45,936 nucleotides of DNA from positions 1 through 45,936 of the forward strand of contig JAAXZN010000070.1 of NCBI GenBank assembly GCA_012719855.1. Direction: 5' to 3'. Of the stretch, positions 8,937 to 15,925 are shown in pieces. Origin of the DNA: Serratia liquefaciens (GTDB taxonomy: Bacteria > Pseudomonadota > Gammaproteobacteria > Enterobacterales > Enterobacteriaceae). Made by a program: the position numbers and the translations under genes. Positions within the stretch are counted from its first letter, which is position 1, and each line of letters opens with the position of its first letter. The notes under the pieces were generated by a model. It worked only from the letters and a program-made list of their open reading frames with translations, was not told the DNA's origin and ran no database searches.

Positions 8937-9197
8937 GTGAGCGAATCAGAAACTAACAAGTCAAAAATCGAAGTTCTTAATGATTATCTCTCTCAATTAA
9001 AAGAGATGAAGCATTATGCGCAAAGCAATATTGAAAAATTATCTGCGCAGTGGTTGGCTTTTGATCAAGGTGAATACAAAGATAAGATTAAATCAGAAAA
9101 TATAAATAAAATAATTAGCAAGCAAAGTGACTGTCTTGATGAAATTTGTCTGGTTATTGAGGATTTTGAAATACAGATAAATAAAGATAGCGATTAA
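8937..9197 (+). CDS. Small helical hypothetical protein (86 aa)
   Basis: GTG 8937 is preceded by a near-perfect AAGGAGG at 8925-8931, which supports translation. The product is acidic/basic mixed and almost wholly alpha-helical, with heptad-like spacing from residue 10 to 80 and no signal peptide or membrane segment. The central segment AQWLAFDQGEYKDKI resembles the W-x-D/G turn between two helices in WXG100-like proteins, so a two-helix hairpin is possible. I do not recognise a defined family. A terminator follows before the next gene. Confidence 0.6.
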   Translation: MSESETNKSKIEVLNDYLSQLKEMKHYAQSNIEKLSAQWLAFDQGEYKDKIKSENINKIISKQSDCLDEICLVIEDFEIQINKDSD

Positions 9198-9223
9198 ACT
9201 TAACCCTCATCAATATTACTATC

Positions 9224-9250
9224 AGGCCGTTATTCTTGAATGCGGCCTTT
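9224..9250 (+). terminator. Terminator after the small helical protein
   Basis: AGGCCG and CGGCCT are separated by a region that also pairs (ATTC/GAAT), and TTT follows. This is a short Rho-independent terminator between the genes ending at 9197 and starting at 9268. Confidence 0.6.
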
Positions 9251-9267
9251 AAACTAAGAGTTCCATC

Positions 9268-9489
9268 ATGATAATATATGTCGTTGCTTTAGCAATAACT
9301 TTAACACTAACCTCTTGTGTGTCACCGCAGGAGCAGTTAGATCTTGACCGAAGAACGTGCCTTTCCTACGGATACAGAGATAGTTCAGAAAAACTGGCAG
9401 ACTGTATTAAGGATTTGCAAATGCAAAGAAAAAACTTTGACAATGAGATTTTTATTAATAAGTCAAAAGGCTTGGATAAAAAGAGCTAA
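9268..9489 (+). CDS. Small putative lipoprotein (73 aa)
   Basis: The product begins with a hydrophobic signal and a lipobox ending LTSC, with Cys17 as the acylated residue. A short charged helical tail follows, containing two further cysteines (Cys30 and Cys45) that could form one disulfide. An AAGAG-type ribosome binding site precedes ATG 9268. No family is recognised. Because it follows the small helical protein and is similarly AT-rich, the two may be a cargo pair, though the terminator between them argues for separate transcripts. Confidence 0.55.
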   Translation: MIIYVVALAITLTLTSCVSPQEQLDLDRRTCLSYGYRDSSEKLADCIKDLQMQRKNFDNEIFINKSKGLDKKS

Positions 9490-9723
9490 GTGAATTTTAA
9501 AACAAAAAAGTTCGATAAGTTCCAAAACCTGCCAGGTGTTGCAAGTGAAAGTTACTCTGCTTTCGTTTTACGGCTTATCATCTTACAGCTGCACCACCAT
9601 ACTGACATGTTTAAGAGATTCTTCTTAAAGCAGTAAAATCCAGGTAAGATAAAGATTATATTTGATTTTTATTTTTGGTCTCATTATATTGGTTGTGACA
9701 TTTTTCCAGTTGGCGGGGCCAAA

Positions 9724-10302
9724 TTGAGAATTGAAAAAAAGAGAAAGTACCTTACTGAGGATGAAGTGAGGCAGGTAATAAGGGCATCTCAAATGAGCAA
9801 GCATGCTGTGAGGAATGAGTGCCTGATTCAGCTGTGCTTTCTTCATGGTTTTCGCGTTAGTGAGATTGGGAAGTTGAAATTATCGGATGTAAACCTCTGT
9901 CGTGGTATTATTCATGTTGACCGATTGAAAGGCGGACTGTCCACAACTCAACCCCTGCTTGAATGTGAAAAAAAAATTATTGAAAGATGGCTTGAGATAA
10001 GGAAACAGCTCAACGGGAGTGACTCTAAATGGTTGTTTATATCACAAAAAGGTAAAGCACTATCACGACAGCAGATATACAATATAATAAAGAGGTGTGG
10101 TATTATTGCCGGTTTAAATTTTCCGCTTCATCCGCACATGTTGAGGCACTCATGTGGTTTTGCTCTTGCTAATACTGGGGCTGATACACGCCTGATACAA
10201 GATTATCTTGGGCACAGGAATATACAACATACAGTTCTGTATACTGCCAGTAACTCAGGCCGTTTCTCTGGTGTTTGGGACATGAGTTTATATTTGAACT
10301 AA
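9724..10302 (+). CDS. FimB/FimE-type tyrosine recombinase (copy 1)
   Basis: At 192 residues it has the length of the minimal FimB/FimE recombinases, which invert the promoter segment of type 1 fimbriae. The catalytic residues are in place: Arg44 in HGFRVSE, His138 and Arg141 in HPHMLRHS, His164 in YLGHRN and the nucleophile Tyr173 in TVLYTAS. The TTG start at 9724 places the KRKYLTEDE segment as in FimB; no nearer ATG fits. Its relative at 15926 lies directly beside the fimbrial operon, whereas this copy is separated from it by a 5.6-kb block of unrelated genes. It could act in trans on the switch at 16495-16797 or be a remnant of an older fimbrial locus. AT-rich composition suggests transfer. 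Confidence 0.88.
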   Translation: MRIEKKRKYLTEDEVRQVIRASQMSKHAVRNECLIQLCFLHGFRVSEIGKLKLSDVNLCRGIIHVDRLKGGLSTTQPLLECEKKIIERWLEIRKQLNGSDSKWLFISQKGKALSRQQIYNIIKRCGIIAGLNFPLHPHMLRHSCGFALANTGADTRLIQDYLGHRNIQHTVLYTASNSGRFSGVWDMSLYLN

Positions 10303-10577
10303 TTTAAACTACAAATCTTTATCCGGTTTTTTAAAATTAAACTAGCTAAATTTGCCTGCCTAAAATGTCAATAAACTTCTGCATCATAATTGACGTGACG
10401 CTACTCGTCAGTTTTCGACTCGTATGCCAGCGCATCTAGGTACGCTGGCATACGAGCTGAAAAATCACCAACGGTTTAAAAAATAAATTATGATAATACT
10501 CATCTCAATCATTGAAATCTATCGGCAGTTTTTTATCACTCCTTAGTTTTCATATTATAAATAGCGATTATGGATAT
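10303..10577. other. AT-rich spacer after recombinase copy 1
   Basis: No gene is seen. It holds a small TGACG/CGTCA hairpin followed by TTTT (about 10395-10415), a possible terminator of the recombinase, and the perfect 14-bp inverted repeat listed separately. The motif TTTGAACTAA at 10295-10304 resembles the core of the fim-switch repeat. Confidence 0.4.
10419..10456. repeat. Perfect 14-bp inverted repeat
   Basis: CTCGTATGCCAGCG at 10419-10432 and its exact reverse complement at 10443-10456 are separated by 10 bases. There is no T-run on either side, so it is not a standard terminator. It may be a transcript-stabilising hairpin, a protein-binding palindrome or a relic of a mobile-element end. 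Confidence 0.7.
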
Positions 10578-11069
10578 CTATTCTCTGGATTCATGCTGAT
10601 ATACTGCAGAACCTATAAATTTCGAGAAACGCTCACACCATATCTGAACAGTAGTGAACTCATTGACGTTAACACTGTCAGGAATGCTTTTTCGGAAGTT
10701 ACCAAAATTTTTAAGCTCTCCAATAAGCACTGCCTCTTTTTTCATTTCTAAAAAGGAGTTTTTATCTACAGCTTGTGCTTTGGTCAGATAAATTTTGTAG
10801 TCCGGGCCAGGAGCTACCTGACCCTTGAACGCGATTTCACTGTCCGTTACATAAAGTTTACCTTCCGCCCAGTGAAATACATCGCTGCCTTTCTGATTGC
10901 GATTAAATTCACCCTTATATTTTGCAAGCTTCTTCACATCATTAATTTCATTTAGCGAGGCATTTTCTTGGGCAGTCAGTATCGGCAGTAGATAGATTCC
11001 TAAACCAGTACCCGCTCCCAGAAAAGTCAGGTGTGACATAAGCAAAAAAACTTTCAATTTGGTCTTCAT
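10578..11069 (-). CDS. DM13 domain-containing exported protein
   Basis: The 163-residue product starts with a long hydrophobic segment (residues 5-32), a signal peptide or anchor. The rest matches the DM13 pattern: YKGEF near residue 51, a short beta-rich core, APGPDYKIYLT at about 86-96, IGELKNFG and the C-terminal VQIWCERFSKFIGSA with the single conserved Cys. DM13 domains are thought to take part in redox or electron transfer with this cysteine; direct evidence for the bacterial members is limited. It is the last gene of a five-gene minus-strand unit, 50 bases after the AhpD-like gene. A GGAGG ribosome binding site precedes the ATG. Confidence 0.78.
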   Translation of the reverse strand: MKTKLKVFLLMSHLTFLGAGTGLGIYLLPILTAQENASLNEINDVKKLAKYKGEFNRNQKGSDVFHWAEGKLYVTDSEIAFKGQVAPGPDYKIYLTKAQAVDKNSFLEMKKEAVLIGELKNFGNFRKSIPDSVNVNEFTTVQIWCERFSKFIGSAVYQHESRE

Positions 11070-11119
11070 TATTTTCCTCCATAAATTGATAGCAGATACC
11101 TACAATTGTGCATATATTT

Positions 11120-11452
11120 TTATTGACTGATGGACTCTATCACATGTGAAGAGTATACAACTGCTGCGCCGGCGTTTAGGGAAATAGCCACGGCGAGCGC
11201 AGCGGCAATTTCCTCTCTGGATGCACCGGCTTTCATGGCGGCATGTGAGTGGATACTGATACAACCGTCGCACCGGGTCGTCACGGCGACCGCCAGGGAA
11301 ATCAGCTCCTGTGTTTTCTGGTCCAGCACGCCCTGACGATTGGCAGACTCAGCGATAGTCTGATAGCCCTTTAGGGTTTCGGGGATTTCACCCCCGAGCG
11401 AGCCAACGTTTTTCAGCAGGTTTTTTCTGTATTCATTCCAGTTCATACTCAT
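11120..11452 (-). CDS. Carboxymuconolactone decarboxylase / AhpD-like protein
   Basis: The 110-residue all-helical protein carries the CMD signature TRCDGCISIHSHAAMKAGAS, with the C-x-x-C pair at about residues 61 and 64 and the following histidine at about 68. AhpD-type members use this pair as peroxidase/disulfide reductase centres, while others are decarboxylases; the CxxC and the redox-type neighbours favour a thiol peroxidase-like role. An AAGGA ribosome binding site lies 7 bases before the ATG. The gap from the DUF417 gene is only 15 bases, so the two are cotranscribed. Confidence 0.85.
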   Translation of the reverse strand: MSMNWNEYRKNLLKNVGSLGGEIPETLKGYQTIAESANRQGVLDQKTQELISLAVAVTTRCDGCISIHSHAAMKAGASREEIAAALAVAISLNAGAAVVYSSHVIESISQ

Positions 11453-11467
11453 GATTTTGTCCTTATA

Positions 11468-11911
11468 TTACAGGGAGGGTTTTAAAGCCCCGATATGAAA
11501 ATATCTTTTCAGGTCATGTTTCAGCAGGACCGCCCCGGCACCAATCAGCAATACATCCTTCATGATGAAACTGTCAATTTTACCCAATTGAGGCAGCAGA
11601 CTCAGCGTGGTAATACCTGTGACGATAACGATGATATCTCCCAGTAAGCCGGCGGAAGGTCGTAAGAAACCAATAAATAGTGTTAGAAAGGTGATGGTTT
11701 CCACTACGCCGAGGAAATAGCTCCCTCCGTGGACACCAAAGAGGGAATACAGGATATTCAGCCATGTTGAGGAAATAAGAGGTTCGAGGGCCATCACTTC
11801 AAAATCAAACCATTTATAGGTGCCGAAGAGCATAAATATTGCAATAACAGACAGGCGAAGAATAATCATATCGTAGTCTGAGCGAATAAAGCCGCTAATA
11901 AAATTTTTCAT
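11468..11911 (-). CDS. DUF417 (YkgB/RclC-like) inner-membrane protein
   Basis: About 147 residues with four predicted membrane segments and the DUF417 hallmarks LRLSVIAIFMLFGTYKWFDFE and a G-V-H-G-G-S loop. E. coli RclC, a family member, belongs to the reactive-chlorine resistance system. I place the start at ATG 11911 because GGAG stands 7 bases before it; the longer frame beginning at 11947 overlaps the stop of the TetR gene and lacks a good ribosome binding site. The gene is sandwiched between a TetR regulator and the AhpD-like gene in one transcription unit, which points to oxidant or electrophile stress. Confidence 0.8.
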   Translation of the reverse strand: MKNFISGFIRSDYDMIILRLSVIAIFMLFGTYKWFDFEVMALEPLISSTWLNILYSLFGVHGGSYFLGVVETITFLTLFIGFLRPSAGLLGDIIVIVTGITTLSLLPQLGKIDSFIMKDVLLIGAGAVLLKHDLKRYFHIGALKPSL

Positions 11912-11946
11912 TCCATTACTCCAGCAAAAAAATTCCTTTTCAGACA

Positions 11947-12507
11947 TCAGACACGGGTATCTAGCATCATCAGTAAAGCGGCCACGGCTCCTGAGTAGGC
12001 ATCATGAGGGGGGATCCTGTTCAGCATCAGTGCTCCTTTCAGTGCTGTGCAGACAATGATGGCCAGCTCATCGGGTGGGACGACGGATTTAAGTTCGCCG
12101 CTTTTTTGCCCGGAGGCGAGGATATCTTTAAGTATGAGCATTTCTGCCTGTACCAGCTGGCTGACAGCCTTTTGTAGCTCGGGGCTGAACTGGTGACTGT
12201 CAGATAGCATGGCGTAAACACCGCACATTTCCCCTCTCTCGGCACAACCAGCAAACGCATCAAGATATGCCCTGAGGCGGAGCACACCCGGAGGAACCTC
12301 ATGTAGAGCAGCATCAAGCTGGCCGAACACCCCGATTTTGTATTCGCAGTAGGCTAAACCCAAATCGGTTTTCCCCGGGAAATGATGGTGAATGCTGGCT
12401 TTTCTGATACCAATCTCTTTCTCCAGGTCGGCATAGCTGAAACCTAAAAATCCGCGTTGCTGGATCAATGTATCTGTCAGATGAAGTATTTTTTCGTAAG
12501 TAGACAC
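11947..12507 (-). CDS. TetR/AcrR-family repressor
   Basis: The 186-residue protein has the N-terminal TetR helix-turn-helix (ILHLTDTLIQQRGFLGFSYADLE then IGIRKASIHHHFPGKTDLG, residues about 7-49), followed by a helical ligand-binding domain with two cysteines near residues 88 and 95 (AGCAERGEMCGV). These cysteines could sense oxidants, which is inference. The gene is second in its operon, behind the DUF1471 gene, so it probably represses its own unit through the palindrome at 12843-12868. It ends a few tens of bases before the DUF417 gene. Confidence 0.85.
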   Translation of the reverse strand: MSTYEKILHLTDTLIQQRGFLGFSYADLEKEIGIRKASIHHHFPGKTDLGLAYCEYKIGVFGQLDAALHEVPPGVLRLRAYLDAFAGCAERGEMCGVYAMLSDSHQFSPELQKAVSQLVQAEMLILKDILASGQKSGELKSVVPPDELAIIVCTALKGALMLNRIPPHDAYSGAVAALLMMLDTRV

Positions 12508-12548
12508 GGCTTTTTCCTGTTATGCATGAGGGGGCTTTTATACGTACC

Positions 12549-12809
12549 TTAGCGGTAGATAACAGCGGTTCCATAAAATTTATTTTTGCCGTCAAGCGAA
12601 GTGATTCTGAAGTATTTGGCACCGGACTGTTCTGCTTTGGCTTTAAGTGCATCGGCTACCTCTCCTGGTGTTGACAGATTACCGGCAGAAATATGGCCTG
12701 ACGCAATCAGGCCTGTAGCATTCTGACGGTTAATCTCATCGGCGGCGGCGGCATATCCGGCCAGAGTGAGCGTAAGCGCGGCCAGGGTAGTGCGGAGAAT
12801 GTGATTCAT
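12549..12809 (-). CDS. DUF1471 (YhcN/BhsA/McbA-like) periplasmic stress protein
   Basis: The 86-residue product has a Sec signal ending in AGYAAAA and a DUF1471 domain: a G-x-I-S-A-G strand, the helix TPGEVADALKAKAEQSGAKYFRI and a closing strand GTAVIYR. Relatives such as BhsA and McbA are induced by oxidants, acid, copper or chlorine and influence the cell surface and biofilm. Start ATG 12809 is chosen because AAGGAA lies 8 bases upstream; the ATG at 12818 would overlap the ribosome binding site. It is the first gene of the TetR-controlled operon, directly below the palindromic promoter. Confidence 0.85.
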   Translation of the reverse strand: MNHILRTTLAALTLTLAGYAAAADEINRQNATGLIASGHISAGNLSTPGEVADALKAKAEQSGAKYFRITSLDGKNKFYGTAVIYR

Positions 12810-12841
12810 GATTGTCATTCCTTTATATGGGGTATGTACGC

Positions 12842-12870
12842 AGACTACCTACCAGAAGGTATGTAGTCAA
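12842..12870 (-). promoter_or_regulatory. Promoter with a 26-bp palindromic operator
   Basis: On the minus strand TTGACT (12870-12865) and TAGTCT (12847-12842) are spaced by 17 bases, a good sigma-70 arrangement. The near-perfect palindrome GACTACCTACC-AGAA-GGTATGTAGTC (12843-12868, one mismatched pair) fills the space between and overlaps both hexamers. A partial third copy, GGTATGTAC, occurs at about 12831-12839. Binding of a TetR dimer here would block RNA polymerase. The downstream operon encodes a TetR repressor, the natural candidate. Confidence 0.78.
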
Positions 12871-13179
12871 GTTGTTTATACTGTGAATTCATAGCTTGCT
12901 TAAGTGACATGAAATTTATTCTATAAAAATAAGTAGGTTATCGTGCCTTCGCAACCAGTTAAAGCGATTTTAGTCGATATGAAAGATAAGAGACGTGTGC
13001 AAGAAAAAAGGTTGCATTGGATATAGCTCAACATTCATCGTTACCGGCGCACAACTCCAATACTCATATTCAGAAGGCAGGATGCCTCTGATATCTGTAT
13101 TTTTGGAATGATGATGATTTTTCCCTGGGTGCTGACTTCTCAGTTCACAGTAAGACTGGTGAGGGGTTAAAATTTTGTG
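12871..13179. other. Intergenic region, no gene found
   Basis: AT-rich sequence between the TetR-controlled operon and the ANR-type gene. A short frame beginning MKDKRRVQEK near 12979 stops after about 15 codons and has no ribosome binding site. Nothing else was recognised. Confidence 0.4.
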
Positions 13180-13407
13180 TCAAGAGAAACGTGTTTTCTT
13201 CCACACGCCATCGTTCTTTCGCATTCTCTGACAAAAAAGATAACGGCTATAACTCCATTCCTGATTATCGTGTGACTTAGCGCGTTGGCTGGCTATCAAC
13301 CAGTATTCAGCAGCAACTCCCCATTCTTCAGCCAACTCCAGCTGAGCTGCTTTTTCAGATACATTGTTGAAACTTTCAGTATCTTTATTAGTTTCCGTTG
13401 AACACAT
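13180..13407 (-). CDS. ANR-family small transcriptional modulator
   Basis: The start is set at ATG 13407, with AAAGGG about 8 bases upstream; the longer frame to 13455 lacks a ribosome binding site. The 75-residue product shows the ANR/Aar pattern: a helix AAQLELAEEWGVAAEYWLIA, a run of Ala-rich helix, then N-x-x-W-S-x-x-R-x-x-x-C (DNQEWSYSRYLFC). Known ANR proteins bind AraC-type virulence activators and dampen them, and are often found with adhesin or fimbrial genes. No AraC-type regulator is in this window, so its partner must lie elsewhere. The gene stands alone after the membrane-protein cluster. Confidence 0.7.
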   Translation of the reverse strand: MCSTETNKDTESFNNVSEKAAQLELAEEWGVAAEYWLIASQRAKSHDNQEWSYSRYLFCQRMRKNDGVWKKTRFS

Positions 13408-13494
13408 TTCATGATCCCTTTGAGAATATGTTGTAACCACGCTTAGCTCACCCATTTTTTTGTAACAGAGGATGGTTTAAGTGAGCGGTAGTAT

Positions 13495-13525
13495 TTTTAA
13501 AGGAGCAAGATTCTTATCTTGCTCC
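13495..13525 (-). terminator. Terminator of the membrane-protein cluster
   Basis: A perfect 10-bp stem GGAGCAAGAT / ATCTTGCTCC with a 4-base loop is followed on the minus strand by TTTAAAAATA. It sits 22 bases past the stop of the gene at 13548-14576. Confidence 0.75.
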
Positions 13526-13547
13526 AGGTTAATTTTGCTAACTGATT

Positions 13548-14576
13548 TTAGGCGTGTTTTCTAGATGATTTCGCGCCAAGGCGTCCCGTGAATCCACTGA
13601 TAATGGCGCCAATTACCAACGCGATGAAAGTCCAGAAAGCAGATTTAGCCAGCGCAGATGCTGCTGCTGCTGCCTGTTCCAGGGCTTTTTGTTTAAATTC
13701 ATCATATTGTTGTTTGGCGTCCTCGATTTTCTTTTGGACATCTTCGAATTTCTGATTCAGCAGGTTATCGGCTGATTCTTTTGCTTCGATGATATTATCT
13801 ACGGCCTTGTTAATTTCATCTTGTGTCATATCAGAGTTATCAGCCAAGGCTTTTGTTAATGTGTTGCGATCGACATCTTTAGTGATGGATTTGCCTCGTT
13901 CCTGCAATTTATCCATAACATTCTTAATGATGGCATCTGCGTCCTTGGGTTGAGTAGCCAATTGTTTAACCGCTGAGGCGATGTCTTCTTTGGCTCCATT
14001 AAGTTGCTGCTGCACAAACTCCGGCTGCAAGGAAGGAATTTTACTCTTGCGCAGTGCCTCCTTCACATTAGCTTGAAGTTTTTGAGGTTCGACATTGGTA
14101 TCGATATCCAGACCCTCAAATATCTTACCCCCCAGATTACCCGCTTCCTGAATGCCGCTTCCTGCGATAGAGCCGGCTCCGGAGAGAATGCTGCCAGATG
14201 CAGAGGCCAGTGAGCCGATGGCGCTGCCGGTAGCTTTAACTGCGCTACCCACCAACATTGCGCCTAGTATGCTGGTAATAATCAACGATGTGGCCCAGAC
14301 GAGGAAACCATGAATGAAGCCATCATTAGCGGCCAGTCGGCCTGCAACAAAAGCCCCAGCAGCCAGGCTGACAACAATGGACCCACCTGTCCAAAACAGC
14401 ATGGTCATGCTCGCCCCATTATCGGCATCCTCACCGAGAGGGTCTACAATAGCCAGTCCAAGACTGGTGCCGAGAATCGACAACATCAATGAAATGGACA
14501 TGACGGTTAATACACCGCCGACGATGCTGCCCCACGATACCTTTTTGGTGACCATTACGTCTTGAGTCAGTTCCAT
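13548..14576 (-). CDS. Membrane protein with glycine-rich N-terminal segments and a coiled coil
   Basis: The 342-residue protein has three N-terminal membrane spans (about 15-43, 58-82, 88-113), a Ser/Gly/Ala-rich stretch, a long charged helical region (about 165-305) with coiled-coil character (KFEDVQKKIEDAKQQYDEFKQ), and one final span near the C-terminus (about 313-332). The C-terminal KSSRKHA tail is basic. Similar proteins, sometimes misnamed CAP-Gly proteins, occur beside general-stress genes in gamma-proteobacteria; their role is unknown. It follows the DUF883/CsbD-like gene with a terminator-like hairpin between them, and probably belongs to the same stress-linked cluster. Confidence 0.7.
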   Translation of the reverse strand: MELTQDVMVTKKVSWGSIVGGVLTVMSISLMLSILGTSLGLAIVDPLGEDADNGASMTMLFWTGGSIVVSLAAGAFVAGRLAANDGFIHGFLVWATSLIITSILGAMLVGSAVKATGSAIGSLASASGSILSGAGSIAGSGIQEAGNLGGKIFEGLDIDTNVEPQKLQANVKEALRKSKIPSLQPEFVQQQLNGAKEDIASAVKQLATQPKDADAIIKNVMDKLQERGKSITKDVDRNTLTKALADNSDMTQDEINKAVDNIIEAKESADNLLNQKFEDVQKKIEDAKQQYDEFKQKALEQAAAAASALAKSAFWTFIALVIGAIISGFTGRLGAKSSRKHA

Positions 14577-14601
14577 GTTTTGATACCTATGATACTTGAG
14601 T

Positions 14602-14631
14602 TATGAAAATAAAGGCCGCGATAACGGCCTT
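14602..14631 (-). terminator. Hairpin between DUF883-like and membrane-protein genes
   Basis: A 7-bp stem AAGGCCG / CGGCCTT is followed on the minus strand by TTATTTT. It may end or attenuate transcription from the upstream YqjE/YqjK/DUF883 genes before the gene starting at 14576. Confidence 0.65.
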
Positions 14632-14664
14632 AGAAAAACGCGCAATTATTATGTGGTAACAGAC

Positions 14665-14913
14665 TTATTTTCTGCCCAGCAGGAAACCTAAAACGAGACC
14701 CGCCAGACCTGCGACAATTGCTGCCCCTGCAGGATTGGATTCAACCTGTTCCTTGACGGCGTCCGCAGCATCTTGCAGAGCCCCACTTCCCTGAGCTGCG
14801 TATTTTTTTGCAGCGCCTTTCGCCTGGTGTTCTGCAGAGCCCGTCAACTCCCCCAATTTATCCTGAGCAGCACCAGAAAATTCTTTGGCCTTGTTTTCTG
14901 CTTTTTCGAACAT
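14665..14913 (-). CDS. CsbD/DUF883-like (ElaB/YqjD type) stress protein
   Basis: The 82-residue protein joins a CsbD-like N-terminus (KAKEFSGAAQDKLGELTGS) to a DUF883-type tail: an amphipathic Ala-rich helix (DAADAVKEQVESNP) and a glycine-zipper membrane segment ending VLGFLLGRK. ElaB and YqjD, which carry this tail, are inner-membrane-anchored proteins of stationary phase and have been reported to bind ribosomes. A GGAAAT-type ribosome binding site precedes the ATG. It follows the YqjK-like gene by 39 bases. Confidence 0.82.
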   Translation of the reverse strand: MFEKAENKAKEFSGAAQDKLGELTGSAEHQAKGAAKKYAAQGSGALQDAADAVKEQVESNPAGAAIVAGLAGLVLGFLLGRK

Positions 14914-14952
14914 GATATTTCCTTATTGTTGATGGTTGAACGTAACGTATTT

Positions 14953-15243
14953 TTATCTTCTTGATAACGTGTTTTTGATCAGTCTTGAAGCGCTCCAGAT
15001 ACCCAAGACTCGCCTGGGCCAGAAATAAAAGCGCGATGGTTTTTTTCTAATTGCTTTTACCATGACGATACCTGCGCCCAAGGCGATGAATGCTCTCATG
15101 CGAAAGAGCACATCCCAACCACGATCAAACTTTTCGGTGCCGGTCAGAAGTTGATCTGTACAATGTGATAAACTTGATCGCTGCGCATTGATACGCTCTA
15201 TTAATCTGTTTTTCTTTGACACGCGTTCCTGGTACTTACTCAT
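14953..15243 (-). CDS. YqjK-like basic membrane-associated protein
   Basis: The 96-residue product is strongly basic, with a helical N-terminal half and one hydrophobic segment (about 48-64, FRMRAFIALGAGIVMVKAI), followed by an Arg/Trp-rich tail. This is the make-up of YqjK, which in E. coli follows yqjD and yqjE. Its start overlaps the 3' end of the YqjE-like gene by 8 bases, a clear sign of translational coupling. The function is unknown. Confidence 0.65.
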   Translation of the reverse strand: MSKYQERVSKKNRLIERINAQRSSLSHCTDQLLTGTEKFDRGWDVLFRMRAFIALGAGIVMVKAIRKKPSRFYFWPRRVLGIWSASRLIKNTLSRR

Positions 15244-15631
15244 CGCTCGCTCCCAGTATTTGCAGGTCGTTCTTCAATTGCTCTCGGGTATTATGCAGCA
15301 AGGATGCGCTGCGGATTTTTAGCAGAACCCACACCCCGGATACCACTGCAAGTAGGAACAGCGCAGCTGTTGTCCAGGCGAAAGCAATGAATCTCATTTC
15401 AGGACCGATCGACCAAAATAAAAGCACCAGACCGCTAAGTATAGCGAACAAGGTAAATAACAAACAAAGGCTGCTTAGTACGAAGAGTTTTACAATGTTT
15501 GCCTTTTCTTCTTCAAGTTCAACTATCGCCAGTTCCAGCCGCGTCTGGCAGATTGAAACAAGAGTCCTGATCGCTTTTTTAGCGGTGCTTATCACATTCT
15601 GCGTTGGCCCATTTCTGTAATGATGTTGCAT
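15236..15631 (-). CDS. YqjE-like (phage holin-fold) membrane protein
   Basis: The start is ATG 15631, where AAAGGA lies 8 bases upstream; the longer frame to 15745 has no supporting site. The 131-residue product has an N-terminal amphipathic helix (RTLVSICQTRLELAIVELEEE) and two closely spaced membrane spans (about 47-70 and 77-102), the layout of the YqjE/holin-superfamily-III group. It is first in the yqjE-yqjK-DUF883 order, as in the E. coli yqj cluster apart from the position of the DUF883 gene. It is likely a stress-responsive membrane protein. Confidence 0.75.
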   Translation of the reverse strand: MQHHYRNGPTQNVISTAKKAIRTLVSICQTRLELAIVELEEEKANIVKLFVLSSLCLLFTLFAILSGLVLLFWSIGPEMRFIAFAWTTAALFLLAVVSGVWVLLKIRSASLLHNTREQLKNDLQILGASDE

Positions 15632-15925
15632 AATGATATCCTTTTCATGACTTAATCTGAACACGACGTGAACGCATACCTCTTTTAAAGTATGGCGCAG
15701 CCAGGCAAAACTTTCTTTATACGATGTAAACCTGATATGACGCAAATTTATTATTGATCACGGAAAAATAAGTATGATCATGACTACAGAAGGTTTGGTT
15801 TAAAAAATCTGTATGTAAATTTTCTTGCGCGCATTCCTTTCGCCTGAGAGAATGGCCCTCATAACAATAATCTTATTTGATGGTAGCGATTTTTTACACG
15901 CAGCATATTCCCAGGAGTCATTCTT

